DNA from: Desulfovibrio sp.
GTDB taxonomy: Bacteria > Desulfobacterota > Desulfovibrionia > Desulfovibrionales > Desulfovibrionaceae
NCBI RefSeq assembly: GCF_034006445.1
Contig: NZ_JAVESS010000006.1
Coordinates: 59,964-123,963, forward strand
DNA: 64,000 nucleotides
Reading direction: 5' to 3'
Numbering within the stretch: the stretch's first letter is position 1; every line of letters begins with the position of its first letter. Shown here one piece after another: positions 1 through 8,864 of this stretch. Both the position numbers and the translations under genes were made by a program. The notes under the pieces were generated by a model. It saw nothing but the letters and a program-made list of their open reading frames with translations. It was not told the origin of the DNA and made no database searches.

Positions 1-572
1 GCAAAGCAGGCCTCCATCTTGCGGGCGTCAAAGTTGGTCAACCGGCCCTCAACGGTCACTTCGCAGTCGTTGGCCAGGGGCAGGGTCTCACGCGCGGCCT
101 TGAGTATCCGTTCCAGGTCGTCGGCCTCCAGGGCCGTGGGCGTGCCGCCGCCAAGGTAGAGGGCGTGCACCGGGGTGCTCTGCACAGCCGGGCTGTCGCG
201 CCACAAGGACAGTTCGGCCAGCAGGGCGTCGGCATAGTACCGGCTTTCGTCAGTTCTGTAGGGTTTGTTGTAAAAACCGCAGTAAAGGCAGTGGGTCTGG
301 CAAAAGGGCACATGAATGTAGGCCACGGTTTTTCCGGCCAGGGGTTTTTGCAACAGGCCGTCAAGCGCCGACTGCATTGCTTCGTCAGACATGTTGTTGC
401 CGCCCAGGCCAGGATGAATGGCGATTTTGCCCTCAAAAGCGTGGGAGAGCGAAGATACCCCCTCTTTGGCGAAGTATTTTTCAGGGTCCGGACGCGTGAT
501 CGAATTCAGAGCAGAGGACTTGGTAATGTCGGTTTGCGTGGCATTGGATGAGCCGTGCGTATGGAGGTGCAT
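1..572 (-). CDS. hutW: HutW/ChuW-like radical SAM heme-utilisation protein, partial
   Basis: The gene runs off the left edge; about 190 N-terminal codons are present, from the ATG at 572. After roughly 75 residues of leader comes a radical-SAM core: YIHVPFCQTHCLYCGFYNKP holds the C-x3-C-x2-C cluster ligands, followed by the SAM-binding LYLGGGTPTAL. This matches the HemW/HutW branch of coproporphyrinogen-oxidase-like enzymes. The motif FCxxHCxxCGFY with a leader of this kind favours the anaerobic heme-degradation methyltransferase HutW/ChuW over HemW, but the distinguishing C-terminal half is missing. A promoter and a palindromic site lie just upstream, which suggests regulated expression. The radical-SAM assignment is firm; HutW against HemW is inference. 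Confidence 0.65.
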   Translation of the reverse strand, partial: MHLHTHGSSNATQTDITKSSALNSITRPDPEKYFAKEGVSSLSHAFEGKIAIHPGLGGNNMSDEAMQSALDGLLQKPLAGKTVAYIHVPFCQTHCLYCGFYNKPYRTDESRYYADALLAELSLWRDSPAVQSTPVHALYLGGGTPTALEADDLERILKAARETLPLANDCEVTVEGRLTNFDARKMEACF

Positions 573-606
573 GATTTTTCCTTTGCGGGTTCGGCTGCCC
601 ACTAAG

Positions 607-620
607 TTAGTCTTGTCTAA
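607..620. promoter_or_regulatory. Palindromic operator candidate upstream of hutW-like gene
   Basis: The 14-bp sequence TTAGTCTTGTCTAA has symmetric halves (TTAGnC and GnCTAA) inside a looser 28-bp palindrome at about 602-629. It lies just downstream of the predicted -10 of the minus-strand promoter, where a repressor would block initiation. The cognate regulator is unknown; an iron or heme sensor is only a guess from the gene served. Confidence 0.4.
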
Positions 621-632
621 TTTGTTTAGGTG

Positions 633-660
633 AGTCTACAAAAATGAAATCGAATGTCAA
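633..660 (-). promoter_or_regulatory. Sigma-70-like promoter of hutW-like gene
   Basis: Read on the minus strand, a consensus -35 TTGACA (660-655) is followed after 16 bp by TAGACT (638-633), a four-of-six match to the -10. It is about 60 bp upstream of the gene start and overlaps no other gene. Confidence 0.5.
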
Positions 661-850
661 TTGCTTTTTGATGAAAAAGCGTGCAAAAATTTTTTGTGAT
701 TGTATTCAGATAGATAGGACTAATAGCGTTCAATGAAAATGTATTTGCTGTGACAGGTCATTTTTGTCTGACGATCTGATGCCTTAAACCATGGCGCGTC
801 TGACGGGATCGGGCAAAGCCTGAATCCTCCGGGCATTGGGCCGATGGCCG

Positions 851-892
851 CAACGCAAAAGACCTCCTGTTGCCAGGAGGTCTTTTGCGTTG
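851..892. terminator. 19-bp perfect hairpin, likely bidirectional terminator
   Basis: Two perfectly complementary 19-nt arms (851-869 and 874-892) enclose the loop TTGC. A-rich and T-rich tracts lie inside the stem and there is no long external T-run. It separates the hutW promoter region from the 3' side of the DASS transporter gene. Confidence 0.55.
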
Positions 893-1040
893 CAAGCGGG
901 ATGTCGTGTTACAGTAAGCAGCGCCCGGAGCTTGCCGCAGGTTGAGGGCAGGGACACGTTGCGATGGTGTGTTGCCGGGAAGTTTCGCTCTCTGGAACCC
1001 CGGCTTCAGAGCAGGAAAATATCTTATAACATACTATAAT

Positions 1041-1128
1041 AAGAGTTTTAGGGGGTGGGGGCGTGGGGGAGGAGACCCTTTTGCAAAAGGGTCCCTCCCC
1101 CACAAAGCATTCCCCCACAAAGCATTCC
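1041..1128 (-). repeat. Intergenic hairpin repeat (family A, copy 1)
   Basis: One of five copies of a conserved element. Read on the minus strand it is a CTTTGTGGGGGAGG arm, a GACCCTTTTGCAAAAGGGTC core, the complementary CCTCCCCCAC arm, then a C-rich run and AAAACTC. The stem is about 20 bp with a one-base bulge. It begins about 48 bp past the stop of the DASS gene and probably acts as its terminator. The similarity to copy 2 extends further, to about 998 (CTTCAGAGCAGGAAA). Confidence 0.75.
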
Positions 1129-1175
1129 AAGTCGCCATCGCCTTACAAGGCGGTGTCACTTCGGGCAGACGTGAA

Positions 1176-3005
1176 TCAACGCAAATAGAAGAACCAGCAC
1201 AGCGCCAGCGTCGCCAGCAGGGAGAGGCCAAGCAGGGGGGTGCCGACCTTGGCGTAGTCCTTGGCCACGTATCCGCCGGGGTCACGCACAAGCAGATGCA
1301 CAGCCGACCCCAGCGGGGACACAAAGACGGCGGAACTGGCAATGGCCACGGTCATGGCGCAGGCCTGCGGGCTGATGCCAAGTTTCAGGCCGATATCAAC
1401 GGCCATGGGGGCCACAAGCACGGCGACCGCAGTGCCGGAAAGAAAGAAACCCAGTATGGCCGTGAGAAGAAACAGGCTGGCCAGAACCATAAAAGGCCCG
1501 CTGTCGGAAAGAATGCCGATAAAACCGTCCGAAGCCAGCGACAGCAGCCCTGTTTTCTGCAAGGCCAGGACAAGGGGCAGAATGCCCGCAAGCATCACTA
1601 CGGTCTGCCAGTCCACCACTTCATAGATGGAGTTCATGGGTGCGCAGTGCGCGAGCACCAGGGCGGCCGTGGCGGCAAGGATGGCGGTTACGGGCGGCAG
1701 CAGGCCGGAGGCCATGACAGCCACCATAAGGCCCAGAATGGCCAGGGTGATTTTTTCCTTTTGCGGCGCGGGAACAACCTCTTTGTAGTCCTGCGGCAGG
1801 GTGAGCAAGAGGTACTGACTCTTGTTGCGCTCCATGCGCAGGATGTCCGCCCATGCACCGCAGACCAGCAGCACGTCGCCAAATTTCAGCGGAATGTCCG
1901 CCAGTTCTTCCGTCTGGGTTTTACCCTTGCGGCGGATGCCCAGCACCATGCTTTGAAAGGTCGTCTGAAAAAGGGTTTCTTTGAGCGACTTGCCGATAAG
2001 TGAAGATTCGGGGTTGAGCATCACTTCCGCAAGGCCCACCACCTGAAAGAAGCTTTTTCGCCGGGAGGCGGAGGCGGAAACCCGTTCCAGCGAAAACTCC
2101 TCGATAAACGCCTGTGACTGCGCGTCGGTGCCGATGAGCATGAGCAGGTCGCCCGCCTGCAATACCATTTCGGGCTTTGCGGCGGTGATGATCCGTTTGC
2201 GTCCGTGCCCGGCGCTTTCCACCGCCAGCAGGGTTATGCCGAAGCGCGCGCTGAGCTGCATGCGCGCGACGCTGCGGTCAACAAGGTCGGAACCTTCGGG
2301 AATGAGCAAGAAAGACAGGCTTTTGTTGATTTCATGGTGGCGCAGCAAGTCGTCAATGGAAAGGCCCTTTTTTTGCTCCGCCGGCGCGACCTTGGGGGCC
2401 AGCATGTTCTGGCCGAACAGCATCATGAAGCCAGTGGCCAGTGCCAGAATCACTACGCCAAAAGGCGTGAAGCTGAAGAATCCCAGCGTCTCCGCGCCGC
2501 GCTCGCGCAGAATGCCGTTGACGATGATGTTGGGGGTGGTGGCTACCAGGGTCATCATGCCGCTGATAAGGGAGGCGAAAGCCAGGGGCATGAGCAGGCG
2601 TTTGGGATTGATGCGGGTTTTTTCCGCCACGGCAAGGGTAATGGGAATAAAGATGGCGGCCGTGGCCGTGGAACTCATGAATGCGCCCACCGAGGCCGAC
2701 GCGCCCATAATCATGGCCAGCAGGCGTTTTTCGTTTCTGCCGCCGCGCCGGATGATGAAATCGCCCACGCGTTGCGCTACGCCGGTGTGCAGTATGGCTT
2801 TGCCAACGATAAACATGCAGCTGATGATGAGAACCGTGGGGTTGGAAAATCCTGAAAGCGATTCCTGCACCGTGAGTATGCCGCTGAATGTCAGCGCAAG
2901 AACTATTAGGATGCCGATCACGTCATTGCGTATAACTTCCGTGACAAGCAGAATGACGGCCCCCGCAAGGATTGCGAGGGTGGCGGCCATGTCAAAGGTA
3001 AGCAT
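1176..3005 (-). CDS. DASS/SLC13-family anion transporter with two RCK_C domains
   Basis: A 609-residue inner-membrane protein. The N-terminal half has about five to six hydrophobic helices and a family-type motif region (SSTATAAIFIPITLAVAEK, then VATTPNIIVNGIL). Residues about 215-400 are soluble and look like two TrkA-C/RCK_C modules, each ending in a GD.LL..G segment (AGDLLMLIGT and FGDVLLVCGA). A second membrane half follows, with LSGTAVAVLVAPMAV. This architecture belongs to DASS transporters of sulfate, dicarboxylates or related anions; the substrate cannot be read from the sequence. Start ATG 3005 has GGAG six bases upstream. Sulfate uptake would suit the organism but is inference. Confidence 0.8.
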   Translation of the reverse strand: MLTFDMAATLAILAGAVILLVTEVIRNDVIGILIVLALTFSGILTVQESLSGFSNPTVLIISCMFIVGKAILHTGVAQRVGDFIIRRGGRNEKRLLAMIMGASASVGAFMSSTATAAIFIPITLAVAEKTRINPKRLLMPLAFASLISGMMTLVATTPNIIVNGILRERGAETLGFFSFTPFGVVILALATGFMMLFGQNMLAPKVAPAEQKKGLSIDDLLRHHEINKSLSFLLIPEGSDLVDRSVARMQLSARFGITLLAVESAGHGRKRIITAAKPEMVLQAGDLLMLIGTDAQSQAFIEEFSLERVSASASRRKSFFQVVGLAEVMLNPESSLIGKSLKETLFQTTFQSMVLGIRRKGKTQTEELADIPLKFGDVLLVCGAWADILRMERNKSQYLLLTLPQDYKEVVPAPQKEKITLAILGLMVAVMASGLLPPVTAILAATAALVLAHCAPMNSIYEVVDWQTVVMLAGILPLVLALQKTGLLSLASDGFIGILSDSGPFMVLASLFLLTAILGFFLSGTAVAVLVAPMAVDIGLKLGISPQACAMTVAIASSAVFVSPLGSAVHLLVRDPGGYVAKDYAKVGTPLLGLSLLATLALCWFFYLR

Positions 3006-3417
3006 GAAAAACTCCGGAGCCTATAAAAGTATGCAGGGACTGCCAGGCTGTGCCCGGCGTGCCTGAAGTGGTTGCGATATGCCGTTCTGGCGTAAGGGGA
3101 TGGTTTGTCTTTCCGGGTGCCGTGACGCCGTGATGCCTGATGCCGGACGCCGGACTTCAGCTACTGTGATGCCGGACGCCGTGACGCCGGAATCAGTCTT
3201 GTAACCTTTCCCCAAAAAGCCGCCAAACACAAGCCGGGGGGCTGGTTGGCGCAATAGCCCGGATGTTTTGCCGGTATTTGGGCATCGGGCGTGGTCGGCC
3301 AAATGCTCAGGCGCGGAGTCAGACAGGCTTTGCGGGGGGTGCGATGCCGGGTGCGCTGTATCTGGAATTCCCGCTTCAGATCAGGAAACCCGCTGTACTA
3401 TTATGCAGACGTAAAAC
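3006..3417. other. Intergenic region with GCCGGACGCCGTGACG direct repeats
   Basis: No convincing gene. Short direct repeats built from TGATGCCGGACGCCG and GTGACGCC occupy about 3118-3192. The remainder is GC-rich and featureless up to the family A repeat. Confidence 0.5.
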
Positions 3418-3546
3418 AAGAGTTTTAGGGGGTGGGGGTGTGGGGGAGGAGACCCTTTTGCAAAAGGGTCCCTCCCCCACAAAACATTCCCCACAAAGCC
3501 CCCGCCCACAAAACATTCCCCACAAAGCCCCCGCCCACAAAGCATG
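3418..3546 (-). repeat. Intergenic hairpin repeat (family A, copy 2)
   Basis: Same element as 1041-1128, here with a duplicated tail: the unit ACATTCCCCACAAAGCCCCCGCCCACAA occurs twice in tandem (about 3485-3540). It starts about 19 bp past the ptb stop and carries the strong GACCCTTTTGCAAAAGGGTC hairpin, so it probably terminates the buk-ptb transcript. Confidence 0.75.
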
Positions 3547-3564
3547 CGCCACAACGGGCCTCAT

Positions 3565-4494
3565 TTACTCAAGATTTTTGATTTTTCTGGCGCTGAAGGC
3601 GGCGGAGATGACGATGGAGAGATATTTTTCTTCCATTGATGAAGAGCGTGACGTGAGCACGATGGGCACGGAAGCGCCCACAACCACGCCAGCCATTCTG
3701 CCTCCGGCCATTTCGAGCAGTATTTTGGCGATGCAGTTGCCGCAACACAGGTCGGGCACAAGCAGAATATCCGCTTCGCCCGCCACTTCGCTGACAAAAT
3801 CCTTTTGGCGGGCCTTTTCTTTGGAAAGGGCGATGTCAACGGCAATGGGGCCTTCCACCACGCAACCCCTGATCTCGCCGTTGCGGTTCATTTCTTTGAG
3901 GGCCGCCGCGTCCACGGTTTCCTTCATCTTGGGATTAACCTTTTCAATACCCGCGAGAACGGCCACCTTGGGCTTGTTATAGCCCATGGTCAGCAGCATA
4001 TTGACCGCGTGATCCATGATGGTTTTTTTCTGCTCCAGGGTGGGGTAGACGACCATGCCGCCGTCCGTGATGGCGATCATTTTGTGGTAGCTGGGCACCT
4101 CGATGTAACTGATGTGGCTGATCAGCCTGCCGCGCGTGAGGCCGTGATCCTTGCTGACAACAGCCTTGAGCAGGGCGCTGCTTTCAATATGCCCCTTCAT
4201 GAGGTAGTCGGCCTTGCCCTCGCGTATGAGCGAAACGGCCAGTGCGGCGGCTTTGTCGTTGTCAGGTTCGTGGTGCACGGGAACCTGGGTCAGATCCATG
4301 CCCGCGGCTTCGGCCAGGGGTTCGATTTTTGCTCTGTCGCCCACAAGAATGGGGGCCACTGTCGCGTGCGCGGCGGCTTTCTGGGCGGCTTCAAGGGCGC
4401 GGGCGTCGTCCGCGCAGGCAATGACCAGCCGTTCCGGGTGCGGAAACTCGGAAACGTTCGCTATGACTTCATCCCAGTTTTTATAATACTCCAT
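3565..4494 (-). CDS. ptb: Phosphate butyryltransferase (phosphotransacylase family)
   Basis: A 309-residue protein of the phosphate acetyl/butyryl-transferase family, which transfers acyl groups between CoA and phosphate in the cytoplasm. Family-like segments are VAPILVGD near residue 50, DYLMKGHIESSALLKAV, a central ITDGGMVVYPTLEQKK and C-terminal PDLCCGNCIAKIL followed by AGVVVGASVPIVLTSRSS, ending as usual in an SxxSx3KYxSI stretch. The length suits Ptb rather than the larger Pta. It lies 133 bp downstream of the butyrate kinase gene on the same strand; together they interconvert butyryl-CoA or branched acyl-CoA and the free acid with ATP. Start ATG 4494 has AGGAG eight bases upstream. The acyl preference is inferred from the pairing. 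Confidence 0.88.
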   Translation of the reverse strand: MEYYKNWDEVIANVSEFPHPERLVIACADDARALEAAQKAAAHATVAPILVGDRAKIEPLAEAAGMDLTQVPVHHEPDNDKAAALAVSLIREGKADYLMKGHIESSALLKAVVSKDHGLTRGRLISHISYIEVPSYHKMIAITDGGMVVYPTLEQKKTIMDHAVNMLLTMGYNKPKVAVLAGIEKVNPKMKETVDAAALKEMNRNGEIRGCVVEGPIAVDIALSKEKARQKDFVSEVAGEADILLVPDLCCGNCIAKILLEMAGGRMAGVVVGASVPIVLTSRSSSMEEKYLSIVISAAFSARKIKNLE

Positions 4495-4626
4495 ACCATA
4501 TACTCCTGCGATGGCTTGTATTGCCGTGAAAATGGAGCGTCAGCACCCTGGCGGTGTGTTGCAAACTGCAAACAGCGGGCGCGGAATGACAAATTGAAAT
4601 GTGAAGCACTTCGAGGGGGTTCTGAT

Positions 4627-5706
4627 CTATGTCGCGGCTGCCTCTTGAGGAAAGAGTTTTGCATTTTCCGTCCTGTGCAGAACGCGCAGCGCACCTGCGG
4701 CCAGGGCCGCCATTTCATTTTCGCCAGGCATGCAGACCACGGGGGCTATATGTCTGACGCGCTTTGTCACCTGCTCCACAATCATTTGGGAGTGGGCCAG
4801 GCCGCCCGTCAGAATGATGGCCTCGGCAGCGCCGCACACCACTGTGGAAAGGCCAGCCAGCGCCTTGGCGATGTTGAGGATCATCGCCTCATAGACCAGG
4901 GTCGTCTGGGCGTCGCCCTCCGCCATGCGCTGTTCGATTTCTCTGGCATTGGTGGTGCCGCAATGGGCGAACAGGCCCGATTGCCCCCGGAACTGACGCA
5001 TGAACGCCTTGGCGTCCCGCCCGGATTCAAGAACGTAGGTCATGAGCGCAAAGGCAGGCACACCGCCGATGCGCTCCGGTGAAAACGGCCCTTCGTCATC
5101 GGAGACGATATCGACGATCCTGCCGTGGTCGTGCAGGGTGAAGGAAAACCCGCCGCCCAGATGCCCCACGATCAGGGTCAGGTCGGCATAGTTTTTACCC
5201 CGCTCTTCGGCGTACTTGATGGCGCAGGCGCGCATGTTGAGGTTGTGCGCCATGCAGCGCCGCTGTATGGCCGGAAGCCCGGTGACGCGCGCCACGGGAA
5301 TCATTTCGTCCACGGTCACGGGATCATAGATATACGCCTTTATGCCCACCATGTCCGCTATGCCCTTGGCCAGAAAGGCCCCAAGGTTCGAGGCGTGTTC
5401 CCCTCTGGGGGCGCGGCGCAGATAGTCCAGCATGTTATCGTCAACCAGGTAGGCCCCGGCTTCGAGGGGCGGCAAAAGCCCACCCCGGCCCACCACCACA
5501 TCCAGGCTGGCGAGGGGCGTATGGCGCTTTTCAAGCGCGGCCAGTATGGGCCCCAGCCGGAACAGATACTGGTCGGTGATGGCGTGGTAGCGGGCCTGAT
5601 CTTCACGGGAATGCGCGATGTTTTCCGTAAATACTGGCGAAGCGTCATCGTATACCGCGATCTTGGTGCTTGTGGAGCCGGGGTTGATGGCGAGTATCAG
5701 CGGCAT
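4627..5706 (-). CDS. buk: Butyrate kinase
   Basis: A 359-residue ASKHA-fold acyl kinase. It opens with the nucleotide-binding LAINPGSTSTKIAVYD, followed by VVGRGGLLPPLEAGAYLVDDNM, AHNLNMRACAIKYAEE, IVGHLGGGFSFTLHDHGRIVD and GGLAHSQM near the C-terminus. These are Buk signatures that separate it from acetate kinase. It converts acyl phosphate and ADP to the acid and ATP, using the product of the downstream ptb. The ATG at 5706 was chosen because MPLILAINPGS is the family N-terminus and a GGGGGA ribosome site precedes it; an in-frame ATG at 5733 is possible but less likely. Confidence 0.9.
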   Translation of the reverse strand: MPLILAINPGSTSTKIAVYDDASPVFTENIAHSREDQARYHAITDQYLFRLGPILAALEKRHTPLASLDVVVGRGGLLPPLEAGAYLVDDNMLDYLRRAPRGEHASNLGAFLAKGIADMVGIKAYIYDPVTVDEMIPVARVTGLPAIQRRCMAHNLNMRACAIKYAEERGKNYADLTLIVGHLGGGFSFTLHDHGRIVDIVSDDEGPFSPERIGGVPAFALMTYVLESGRDAKAFMRQFRGQSGLFAHCGTTNAREIEQRMAEGDAQTTLVYEAMILNIAKALAGLSTVVCGAAEAIILTGGLAHSQMIVEQVTKRVRHIAPVVCMPGENEMAALAAGALRVLHRTENAKLFPQEAAAT

Positions 5707-6176
5707 AAAATCCCCCGATGTCTTATAGGGCATATCCGTGAGGCCGGGCCTGCGCCAGGTAGGTCTGCCCAAACCCGCAGCGCAGACTTACGGGTTCGTT
5801 ATGGGGCTCTGACTGAGACACGTTGCTTGATACGGGCGCTATAGTCAACAGCCAGCACTTTGCGTACTGCGCTGGCATGCCCGGCAAGGGGACGGCCGCG
5901 CGGGCCTGGCTGTGTGGAGCGCCAGGGCAGATTTGTCGGCGGCATGCCCACAGGCAGCGGCGCGCCCGCAGACCACGGCATAATCGTGACAGGGGAAAAA
6001 TCGCAGGCAGGGGCATAATCGCAGGCAGTGGCGCGTCAGCAGGCAGCAGCATGATGCAGGCAGGCTGATGGAAAAAGGCGGGCCGCGTGAATGGCCCCGT
6101 GCCGTGGCGGAATCGGAAGATTCCCGGCATGCGGCTCAGACCTGCGGCCCGCCCTGTCATACAAATAGCGCTATTT
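5707..6176. other. Intergenic region upstream of buk, short direct repeats
   Basis: No gene supported. CATAATCGCAGGCAG-type repeats occur around 5979-6050, along with several weak GC-rich hairpins. It should contain the buk-ptb promoter; no clear -35/-10 pair was recognised. Confidence 0.4.
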
Positions 6177-6408
6177 AGAGCATTTTAACTTTGAAAAAGT
6201 GTAAATGCTCTAACGCTGCACAACAGTGCAGCGCGCCACAACGTGGCGTGGATTCAGCCGAGCTTTGGCCGTTGCGACGAAGGAAGCTACGGACAAAGAC
6301 AGCAATTGGTTAATAGAACGCGCAGCCTGCTGAGGGCCGTCGCAAATCGCATTTTTCGGCTGAATGAAAACTTTGAAATGCTTCACATTTCAAAGTTAAT
6401 CTGCTCTA
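6177..6408. repeat. Long nested imperfect palindrome (family B-like)
   Basis: A 232-bp structure bounded by AGAGCATTTTAACTTTGAAA on the left and TTTCAAAGTTAATCTGCTCT on the right. An inner inverted pair is ATTCAGCCGA and TCGGCTGAAT, and small hairpins lie within. The ends resemble the elements at 21544 and 36208. The right end overlaps the last codons and stop of the DUF1641 gene, so its final residues (SRAD) are element-encoded. Confidence 0.6.
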
Positions 6409-7070
6409 GACGAATTCCCTTCTGCAGAGAATTTGCCTGTGGCTTTCAGCACTTCCACCACCAGGCCCAGAGCCTGCCTGCCTTCGGGGCTGCGCAGCGC
6501 GCCCAGCAGGGACAGTACGCCAGCGGGCTTCGCGTTTGACGTGTCGATGGCGCTCATCAGGTCGAGCATGGCCGTGATCTTGCTTTGCAGTTCTGGCTCG
6601 GCAAGGCGCTGCATCAGGCTGGTCACAAAGGCGAGGCCTTCGCCCGTTTTGGCGATGTCCTCGGGGGTCATGCCGTCCAGCAGATTGCCGCCGGCATCCT
6701 TGAGGGCTGCGGCCTTTTTGAACACGCCCTTCTGTTCCCACTGGCCCATCTTTTCAACGATGTGCGGGAAGGTCTGCCCCACAGCGGGATGCAGCACGTG
6801 CCACAGGTCAGTGGCGTTTTCAATCTGGTCGAGAAGCCAGGTAAGCCTGGGGACAGTCAGCAGGCCCTTTCTGGCCAGGTCAAGGATGTCGTCAAGCGTA
6901 ACCCGGCCATTGAGAACTTCCATCTCTTCAACCATGAGGCGGAAGGCGTGGTTGCCGATGGGCGTCAACTGCTCCATCAGCAGGCTGCTGTTTTCCTTGC
7001 CCGCCTGAAGGTCGGCAAGCCGATCTTCAATGGCGTTCAGCCGTTCGAGAATTTTATCTTCAGGTGTCAT
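6396..7070 (-). CDS. DUF1641 family protein
   Basis: A 224-residue soluble protein. The N-terminus is predicted helical or coiled (PEDKILERLNAIEDRLADLQ), and the centre matches DUF1641 (LTVPRLTWLLDQIENATDLWHVLHP, then GLAFVTSLMQRL). A C-terminal GVLSLLGALRSPEGRQALGLV is also typical. DUF1641 proteins often accompany FAD-dependent sulfide:quinone oxidoreductases or formate dehydrogenases; here it starts 12 bp downstream of the SQR-like gene in the same operon, so it may help couple that enzyme to the membrane. GGAGG precedes ATG 7070. The biochemical role is unknown. Its 3' end runs into a palindromic repeat. Confidence 0.7.
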   Translation of the reverse strand: MTPEDKILERLNAIEDRLADLQAGKENSSLLMEQLTPIGNHAFRLMVEEMEVLNGRVTLDDILDLARKGLLTVPRLTWLLDQIENATDLWHVLHPAVGQTFPHIVEKMGQWEQKGVFKKAAALKDAGGNLLDGMTPEDIAKTGEGLAFVTSLMQRLAEPELQSKITAMLDLMSAIDTSNAKPAGVLSLLGALRSPEGRQALGLVVEVLKATGKFSAEGNSSRAD

Positions 7071-7082
7071 ATACCCTCCAAC

Positions 7083-8324
7083 CTACTTGTTGCGCAGCAA
7101 GGAGGTGTCTTTCCCTGCAAGGTACATGTTGGGCTCAAACGGCAGTTCGTGGCCTTTCAGCATGAGATTGTAATACACCCACTTGAACATGAGCTTGCCC
7201 CAGTAGTTGATGTGGCTTTCGCCCAGCAGTTCAAAGGGGCCGACGCCGGGCAGGGGGAACATGCCGGGCAGGGGTTCCACGGCGTAACTGAAGTCGATGA
7301 GCGAGGCCTTTTCAAAACCCGTGACGATAAAGCAGTTGGTGTGGCCGTCAAAGCGGTAGTAGTTGTCGGTTCCCTCAATGTCGGACATCAGGTTCTGGGC
7401 GATGACGTCCACTTCAAAGTGGGCCACAGAACCGGCCTTGGAGGCGGGCACGTTGGTGGCGTCGCCGACTATGTACATATTGTCGAACTTTTTGGCGCGC
7501 AGCAGTTCCTTGTCGGTATCGACATAGCCGGTCACGTCGGCCACTTCGGAATCAATGAGGAATTCCTGGCCCAGGTTCGGGGGAATGCTCACCAGCAGGT
7601 CGTAGGGGATTTCATCGCCGGTCACGGACGCGATGACAGAGCGGTCGGCCTCAACGCTGTCCACGGTCCAGTTGGTCGTGACCTTGATGCCCTTCTGTTC
7701 GCACAGCGCGCCAAGGATGTTGTTGGCCACGGGCTTGGTGAACGCGCCGGTCAGCGGGGTGACAAGCTCGATCTCCACATTCTGGCGCACGCCCATTTTT
7801 TGCAGGTACCAGTCTGCCATGTACACGAATTCCAGAGGCGCCACAGGGCACTTGATGGGCGTTTCGCAGATGTGCAGGACGAGCCTGCCCTTCTTGAAGC
7901 GCTTCAGCTTTTCGTACAGGGCGGCCGCGCCGTCGGGAGTGTAGAAGTTGTGGATTTTGCCGCCCCAGTCGTCCAGCAGGCCGGGCACTTCATCGGGAGC
8001 GATTCTTGCGCCAGTGCCAATGATTATCCAGTCATAGGTGTAGGTGCCGTTCTGACATTCTACCTTGCGGGATATAGGATCAACTGCGTTAATAGTGTCA
8101 ATGACAAAATTAACGCCGCGACTGATAAAGTCTTTCTTGGGGCGCACACAACCCTGCGGCGTGTCGACTCCAAAAGGAACCAGCAGCCAGCCGGGCTGAT
8201 AGTGGTGGATGGGATCGCGGTCGATGAGGGTTATTTCCCATTCTCTTTCGCTCAATAACTTTCTCATCTTTGTGGCAATCATGGTTCCACCAGCGCCAGC
8301 ACCAAGAATAAGCAATTTTTTCAT
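7083..8324 (-). CDS. sqr: Sulfide:quinone oxidoreductase-like flavoprotein
   Basis: A 413-residue FAD/NAD(P)-type pyridine nucleotide-disulfide oxidoreductase. It begins with the Rossmann motif LLILGAGAGGTMIA and has HHYQPGWLLVPFG, characteristic of SQR and related flavoproteins. IIIGTGARIAPDEVPGL and NMYIVGDATNVPASKAGSVAHFE mark the second dinucleotide site and FAD pyrophosphate region. Cysteines in HICETPIKCPVAPLEF are candidates for redox-active residues. Expected reaction: oxidation of sulfide to sulfur with electron transfer to quinone at the inner face of the membrane. ATG 8324 was chosen because the Rossmann motif follows at once; longer in-frame extensions have no family match. In a sulfate reducer, a reverse or sulfide-sensing role is also possible. 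Confidence 0.75.
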   Translation of the reverse strand: MKKLLILGAGAGGTMIATKMRKLLSEREWEITLIDRDPIHHYQPGWLLVPFGVDTPQGCVRPKKDFISRGVNFVIDTINAVDPISRKVECQNGTYTYDWIIIGTGARIAPDEVPGLLDDWGGKIHNFYTPDGAAALYEKLKRFKKGRLVLHICETPIKCPVAPLEFVYMADWYLQKMGVRQNVEIELVTPLTGAFTKPVANNILGALCEQKGIKVTTNWTVDSVEADRSVIASVTGDEIPYDLLVSIPPNLGQEFLIDSEVADVTGYVDTDKELLRAKKFDNMYIVGDATNVPASKAGSVAHFEVDVIAQNLMSDIEGTDNYYRFDGHTNCFIVTGFEKASLIDFSYAVEPLPGMFPLPGVGPFELLGESHINYWGKLMFKWVYYNLMLKGHELPFEPNMYLAGKDTSLLRNK

Positions 8325-8864
8325 ACAATTAACCCCAAATTGAAAGTAAAGTATTTCGCCCTGAAACGGTTCGCTTACTACGTGCAACCTCGGCAGTTGC
8401 AGGCCCATATCATAGTAAGAAGGTATTTTTTAACTCCTAGCATAAATATTTTGGGGCTGCATCATATTCGTCAATAAAACTGGTTATGTATTGTTTAATT
8501 GATACTGAATAAGTATGTTTTAAGGCGCGAGGGCAAGAACAGCACAGCTTTTGTGACAGCAATAAAAACTGAGGGTTACTGAAATTAAGGGTGGGCAGTG
8601 GAGGATTGGAGACGTGGCCCGTGGGAGCGTGGGGCCGTGATGGAGTGGGCCGTGATGGAGTGAGGGGCGTGAAGGATTGGGAGCGTGGGGCCGTGAGGAG
8701 TGGCGACGTGTGCGAGGCGCCGCTTTTGTAAAAGGCCCCCCGCAAAGTGTTTCAAAATGACATTGCCCCCTATGCGAAGGCCCCGTTATGGCGCGAAGGG
8801 CCGCATGGGGGGCAGGCCGCGCGCATCTGCAGGCAACCTTTATGGCAACCTGTGCAGCACGGGC
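8325..8864. other. Intergenic region with GGGAGCGTGGGGCCGTGA repeats
   Basis: No supported gene. The part next to sqr (8325-8560) is AT-rich and should hold its promoter. At 8600-8700 are direct repeats: GGGAGCGTGGGGCCGTGA occurs twice (about 8623 and 8680) and TGGAGTG...CGTGA twice. Confidence 0.45.

Noticed and set aside
942..2003. 353-codon plus-strand frame
   Set aside because: Antisense to the DASS transporter, with repeat-derived N-terminus.
3805..5082. 425-codon plus-strand frame across ptb and buk
   Set aside because: Spans two real genes on the other strand and has no recognisable domain.
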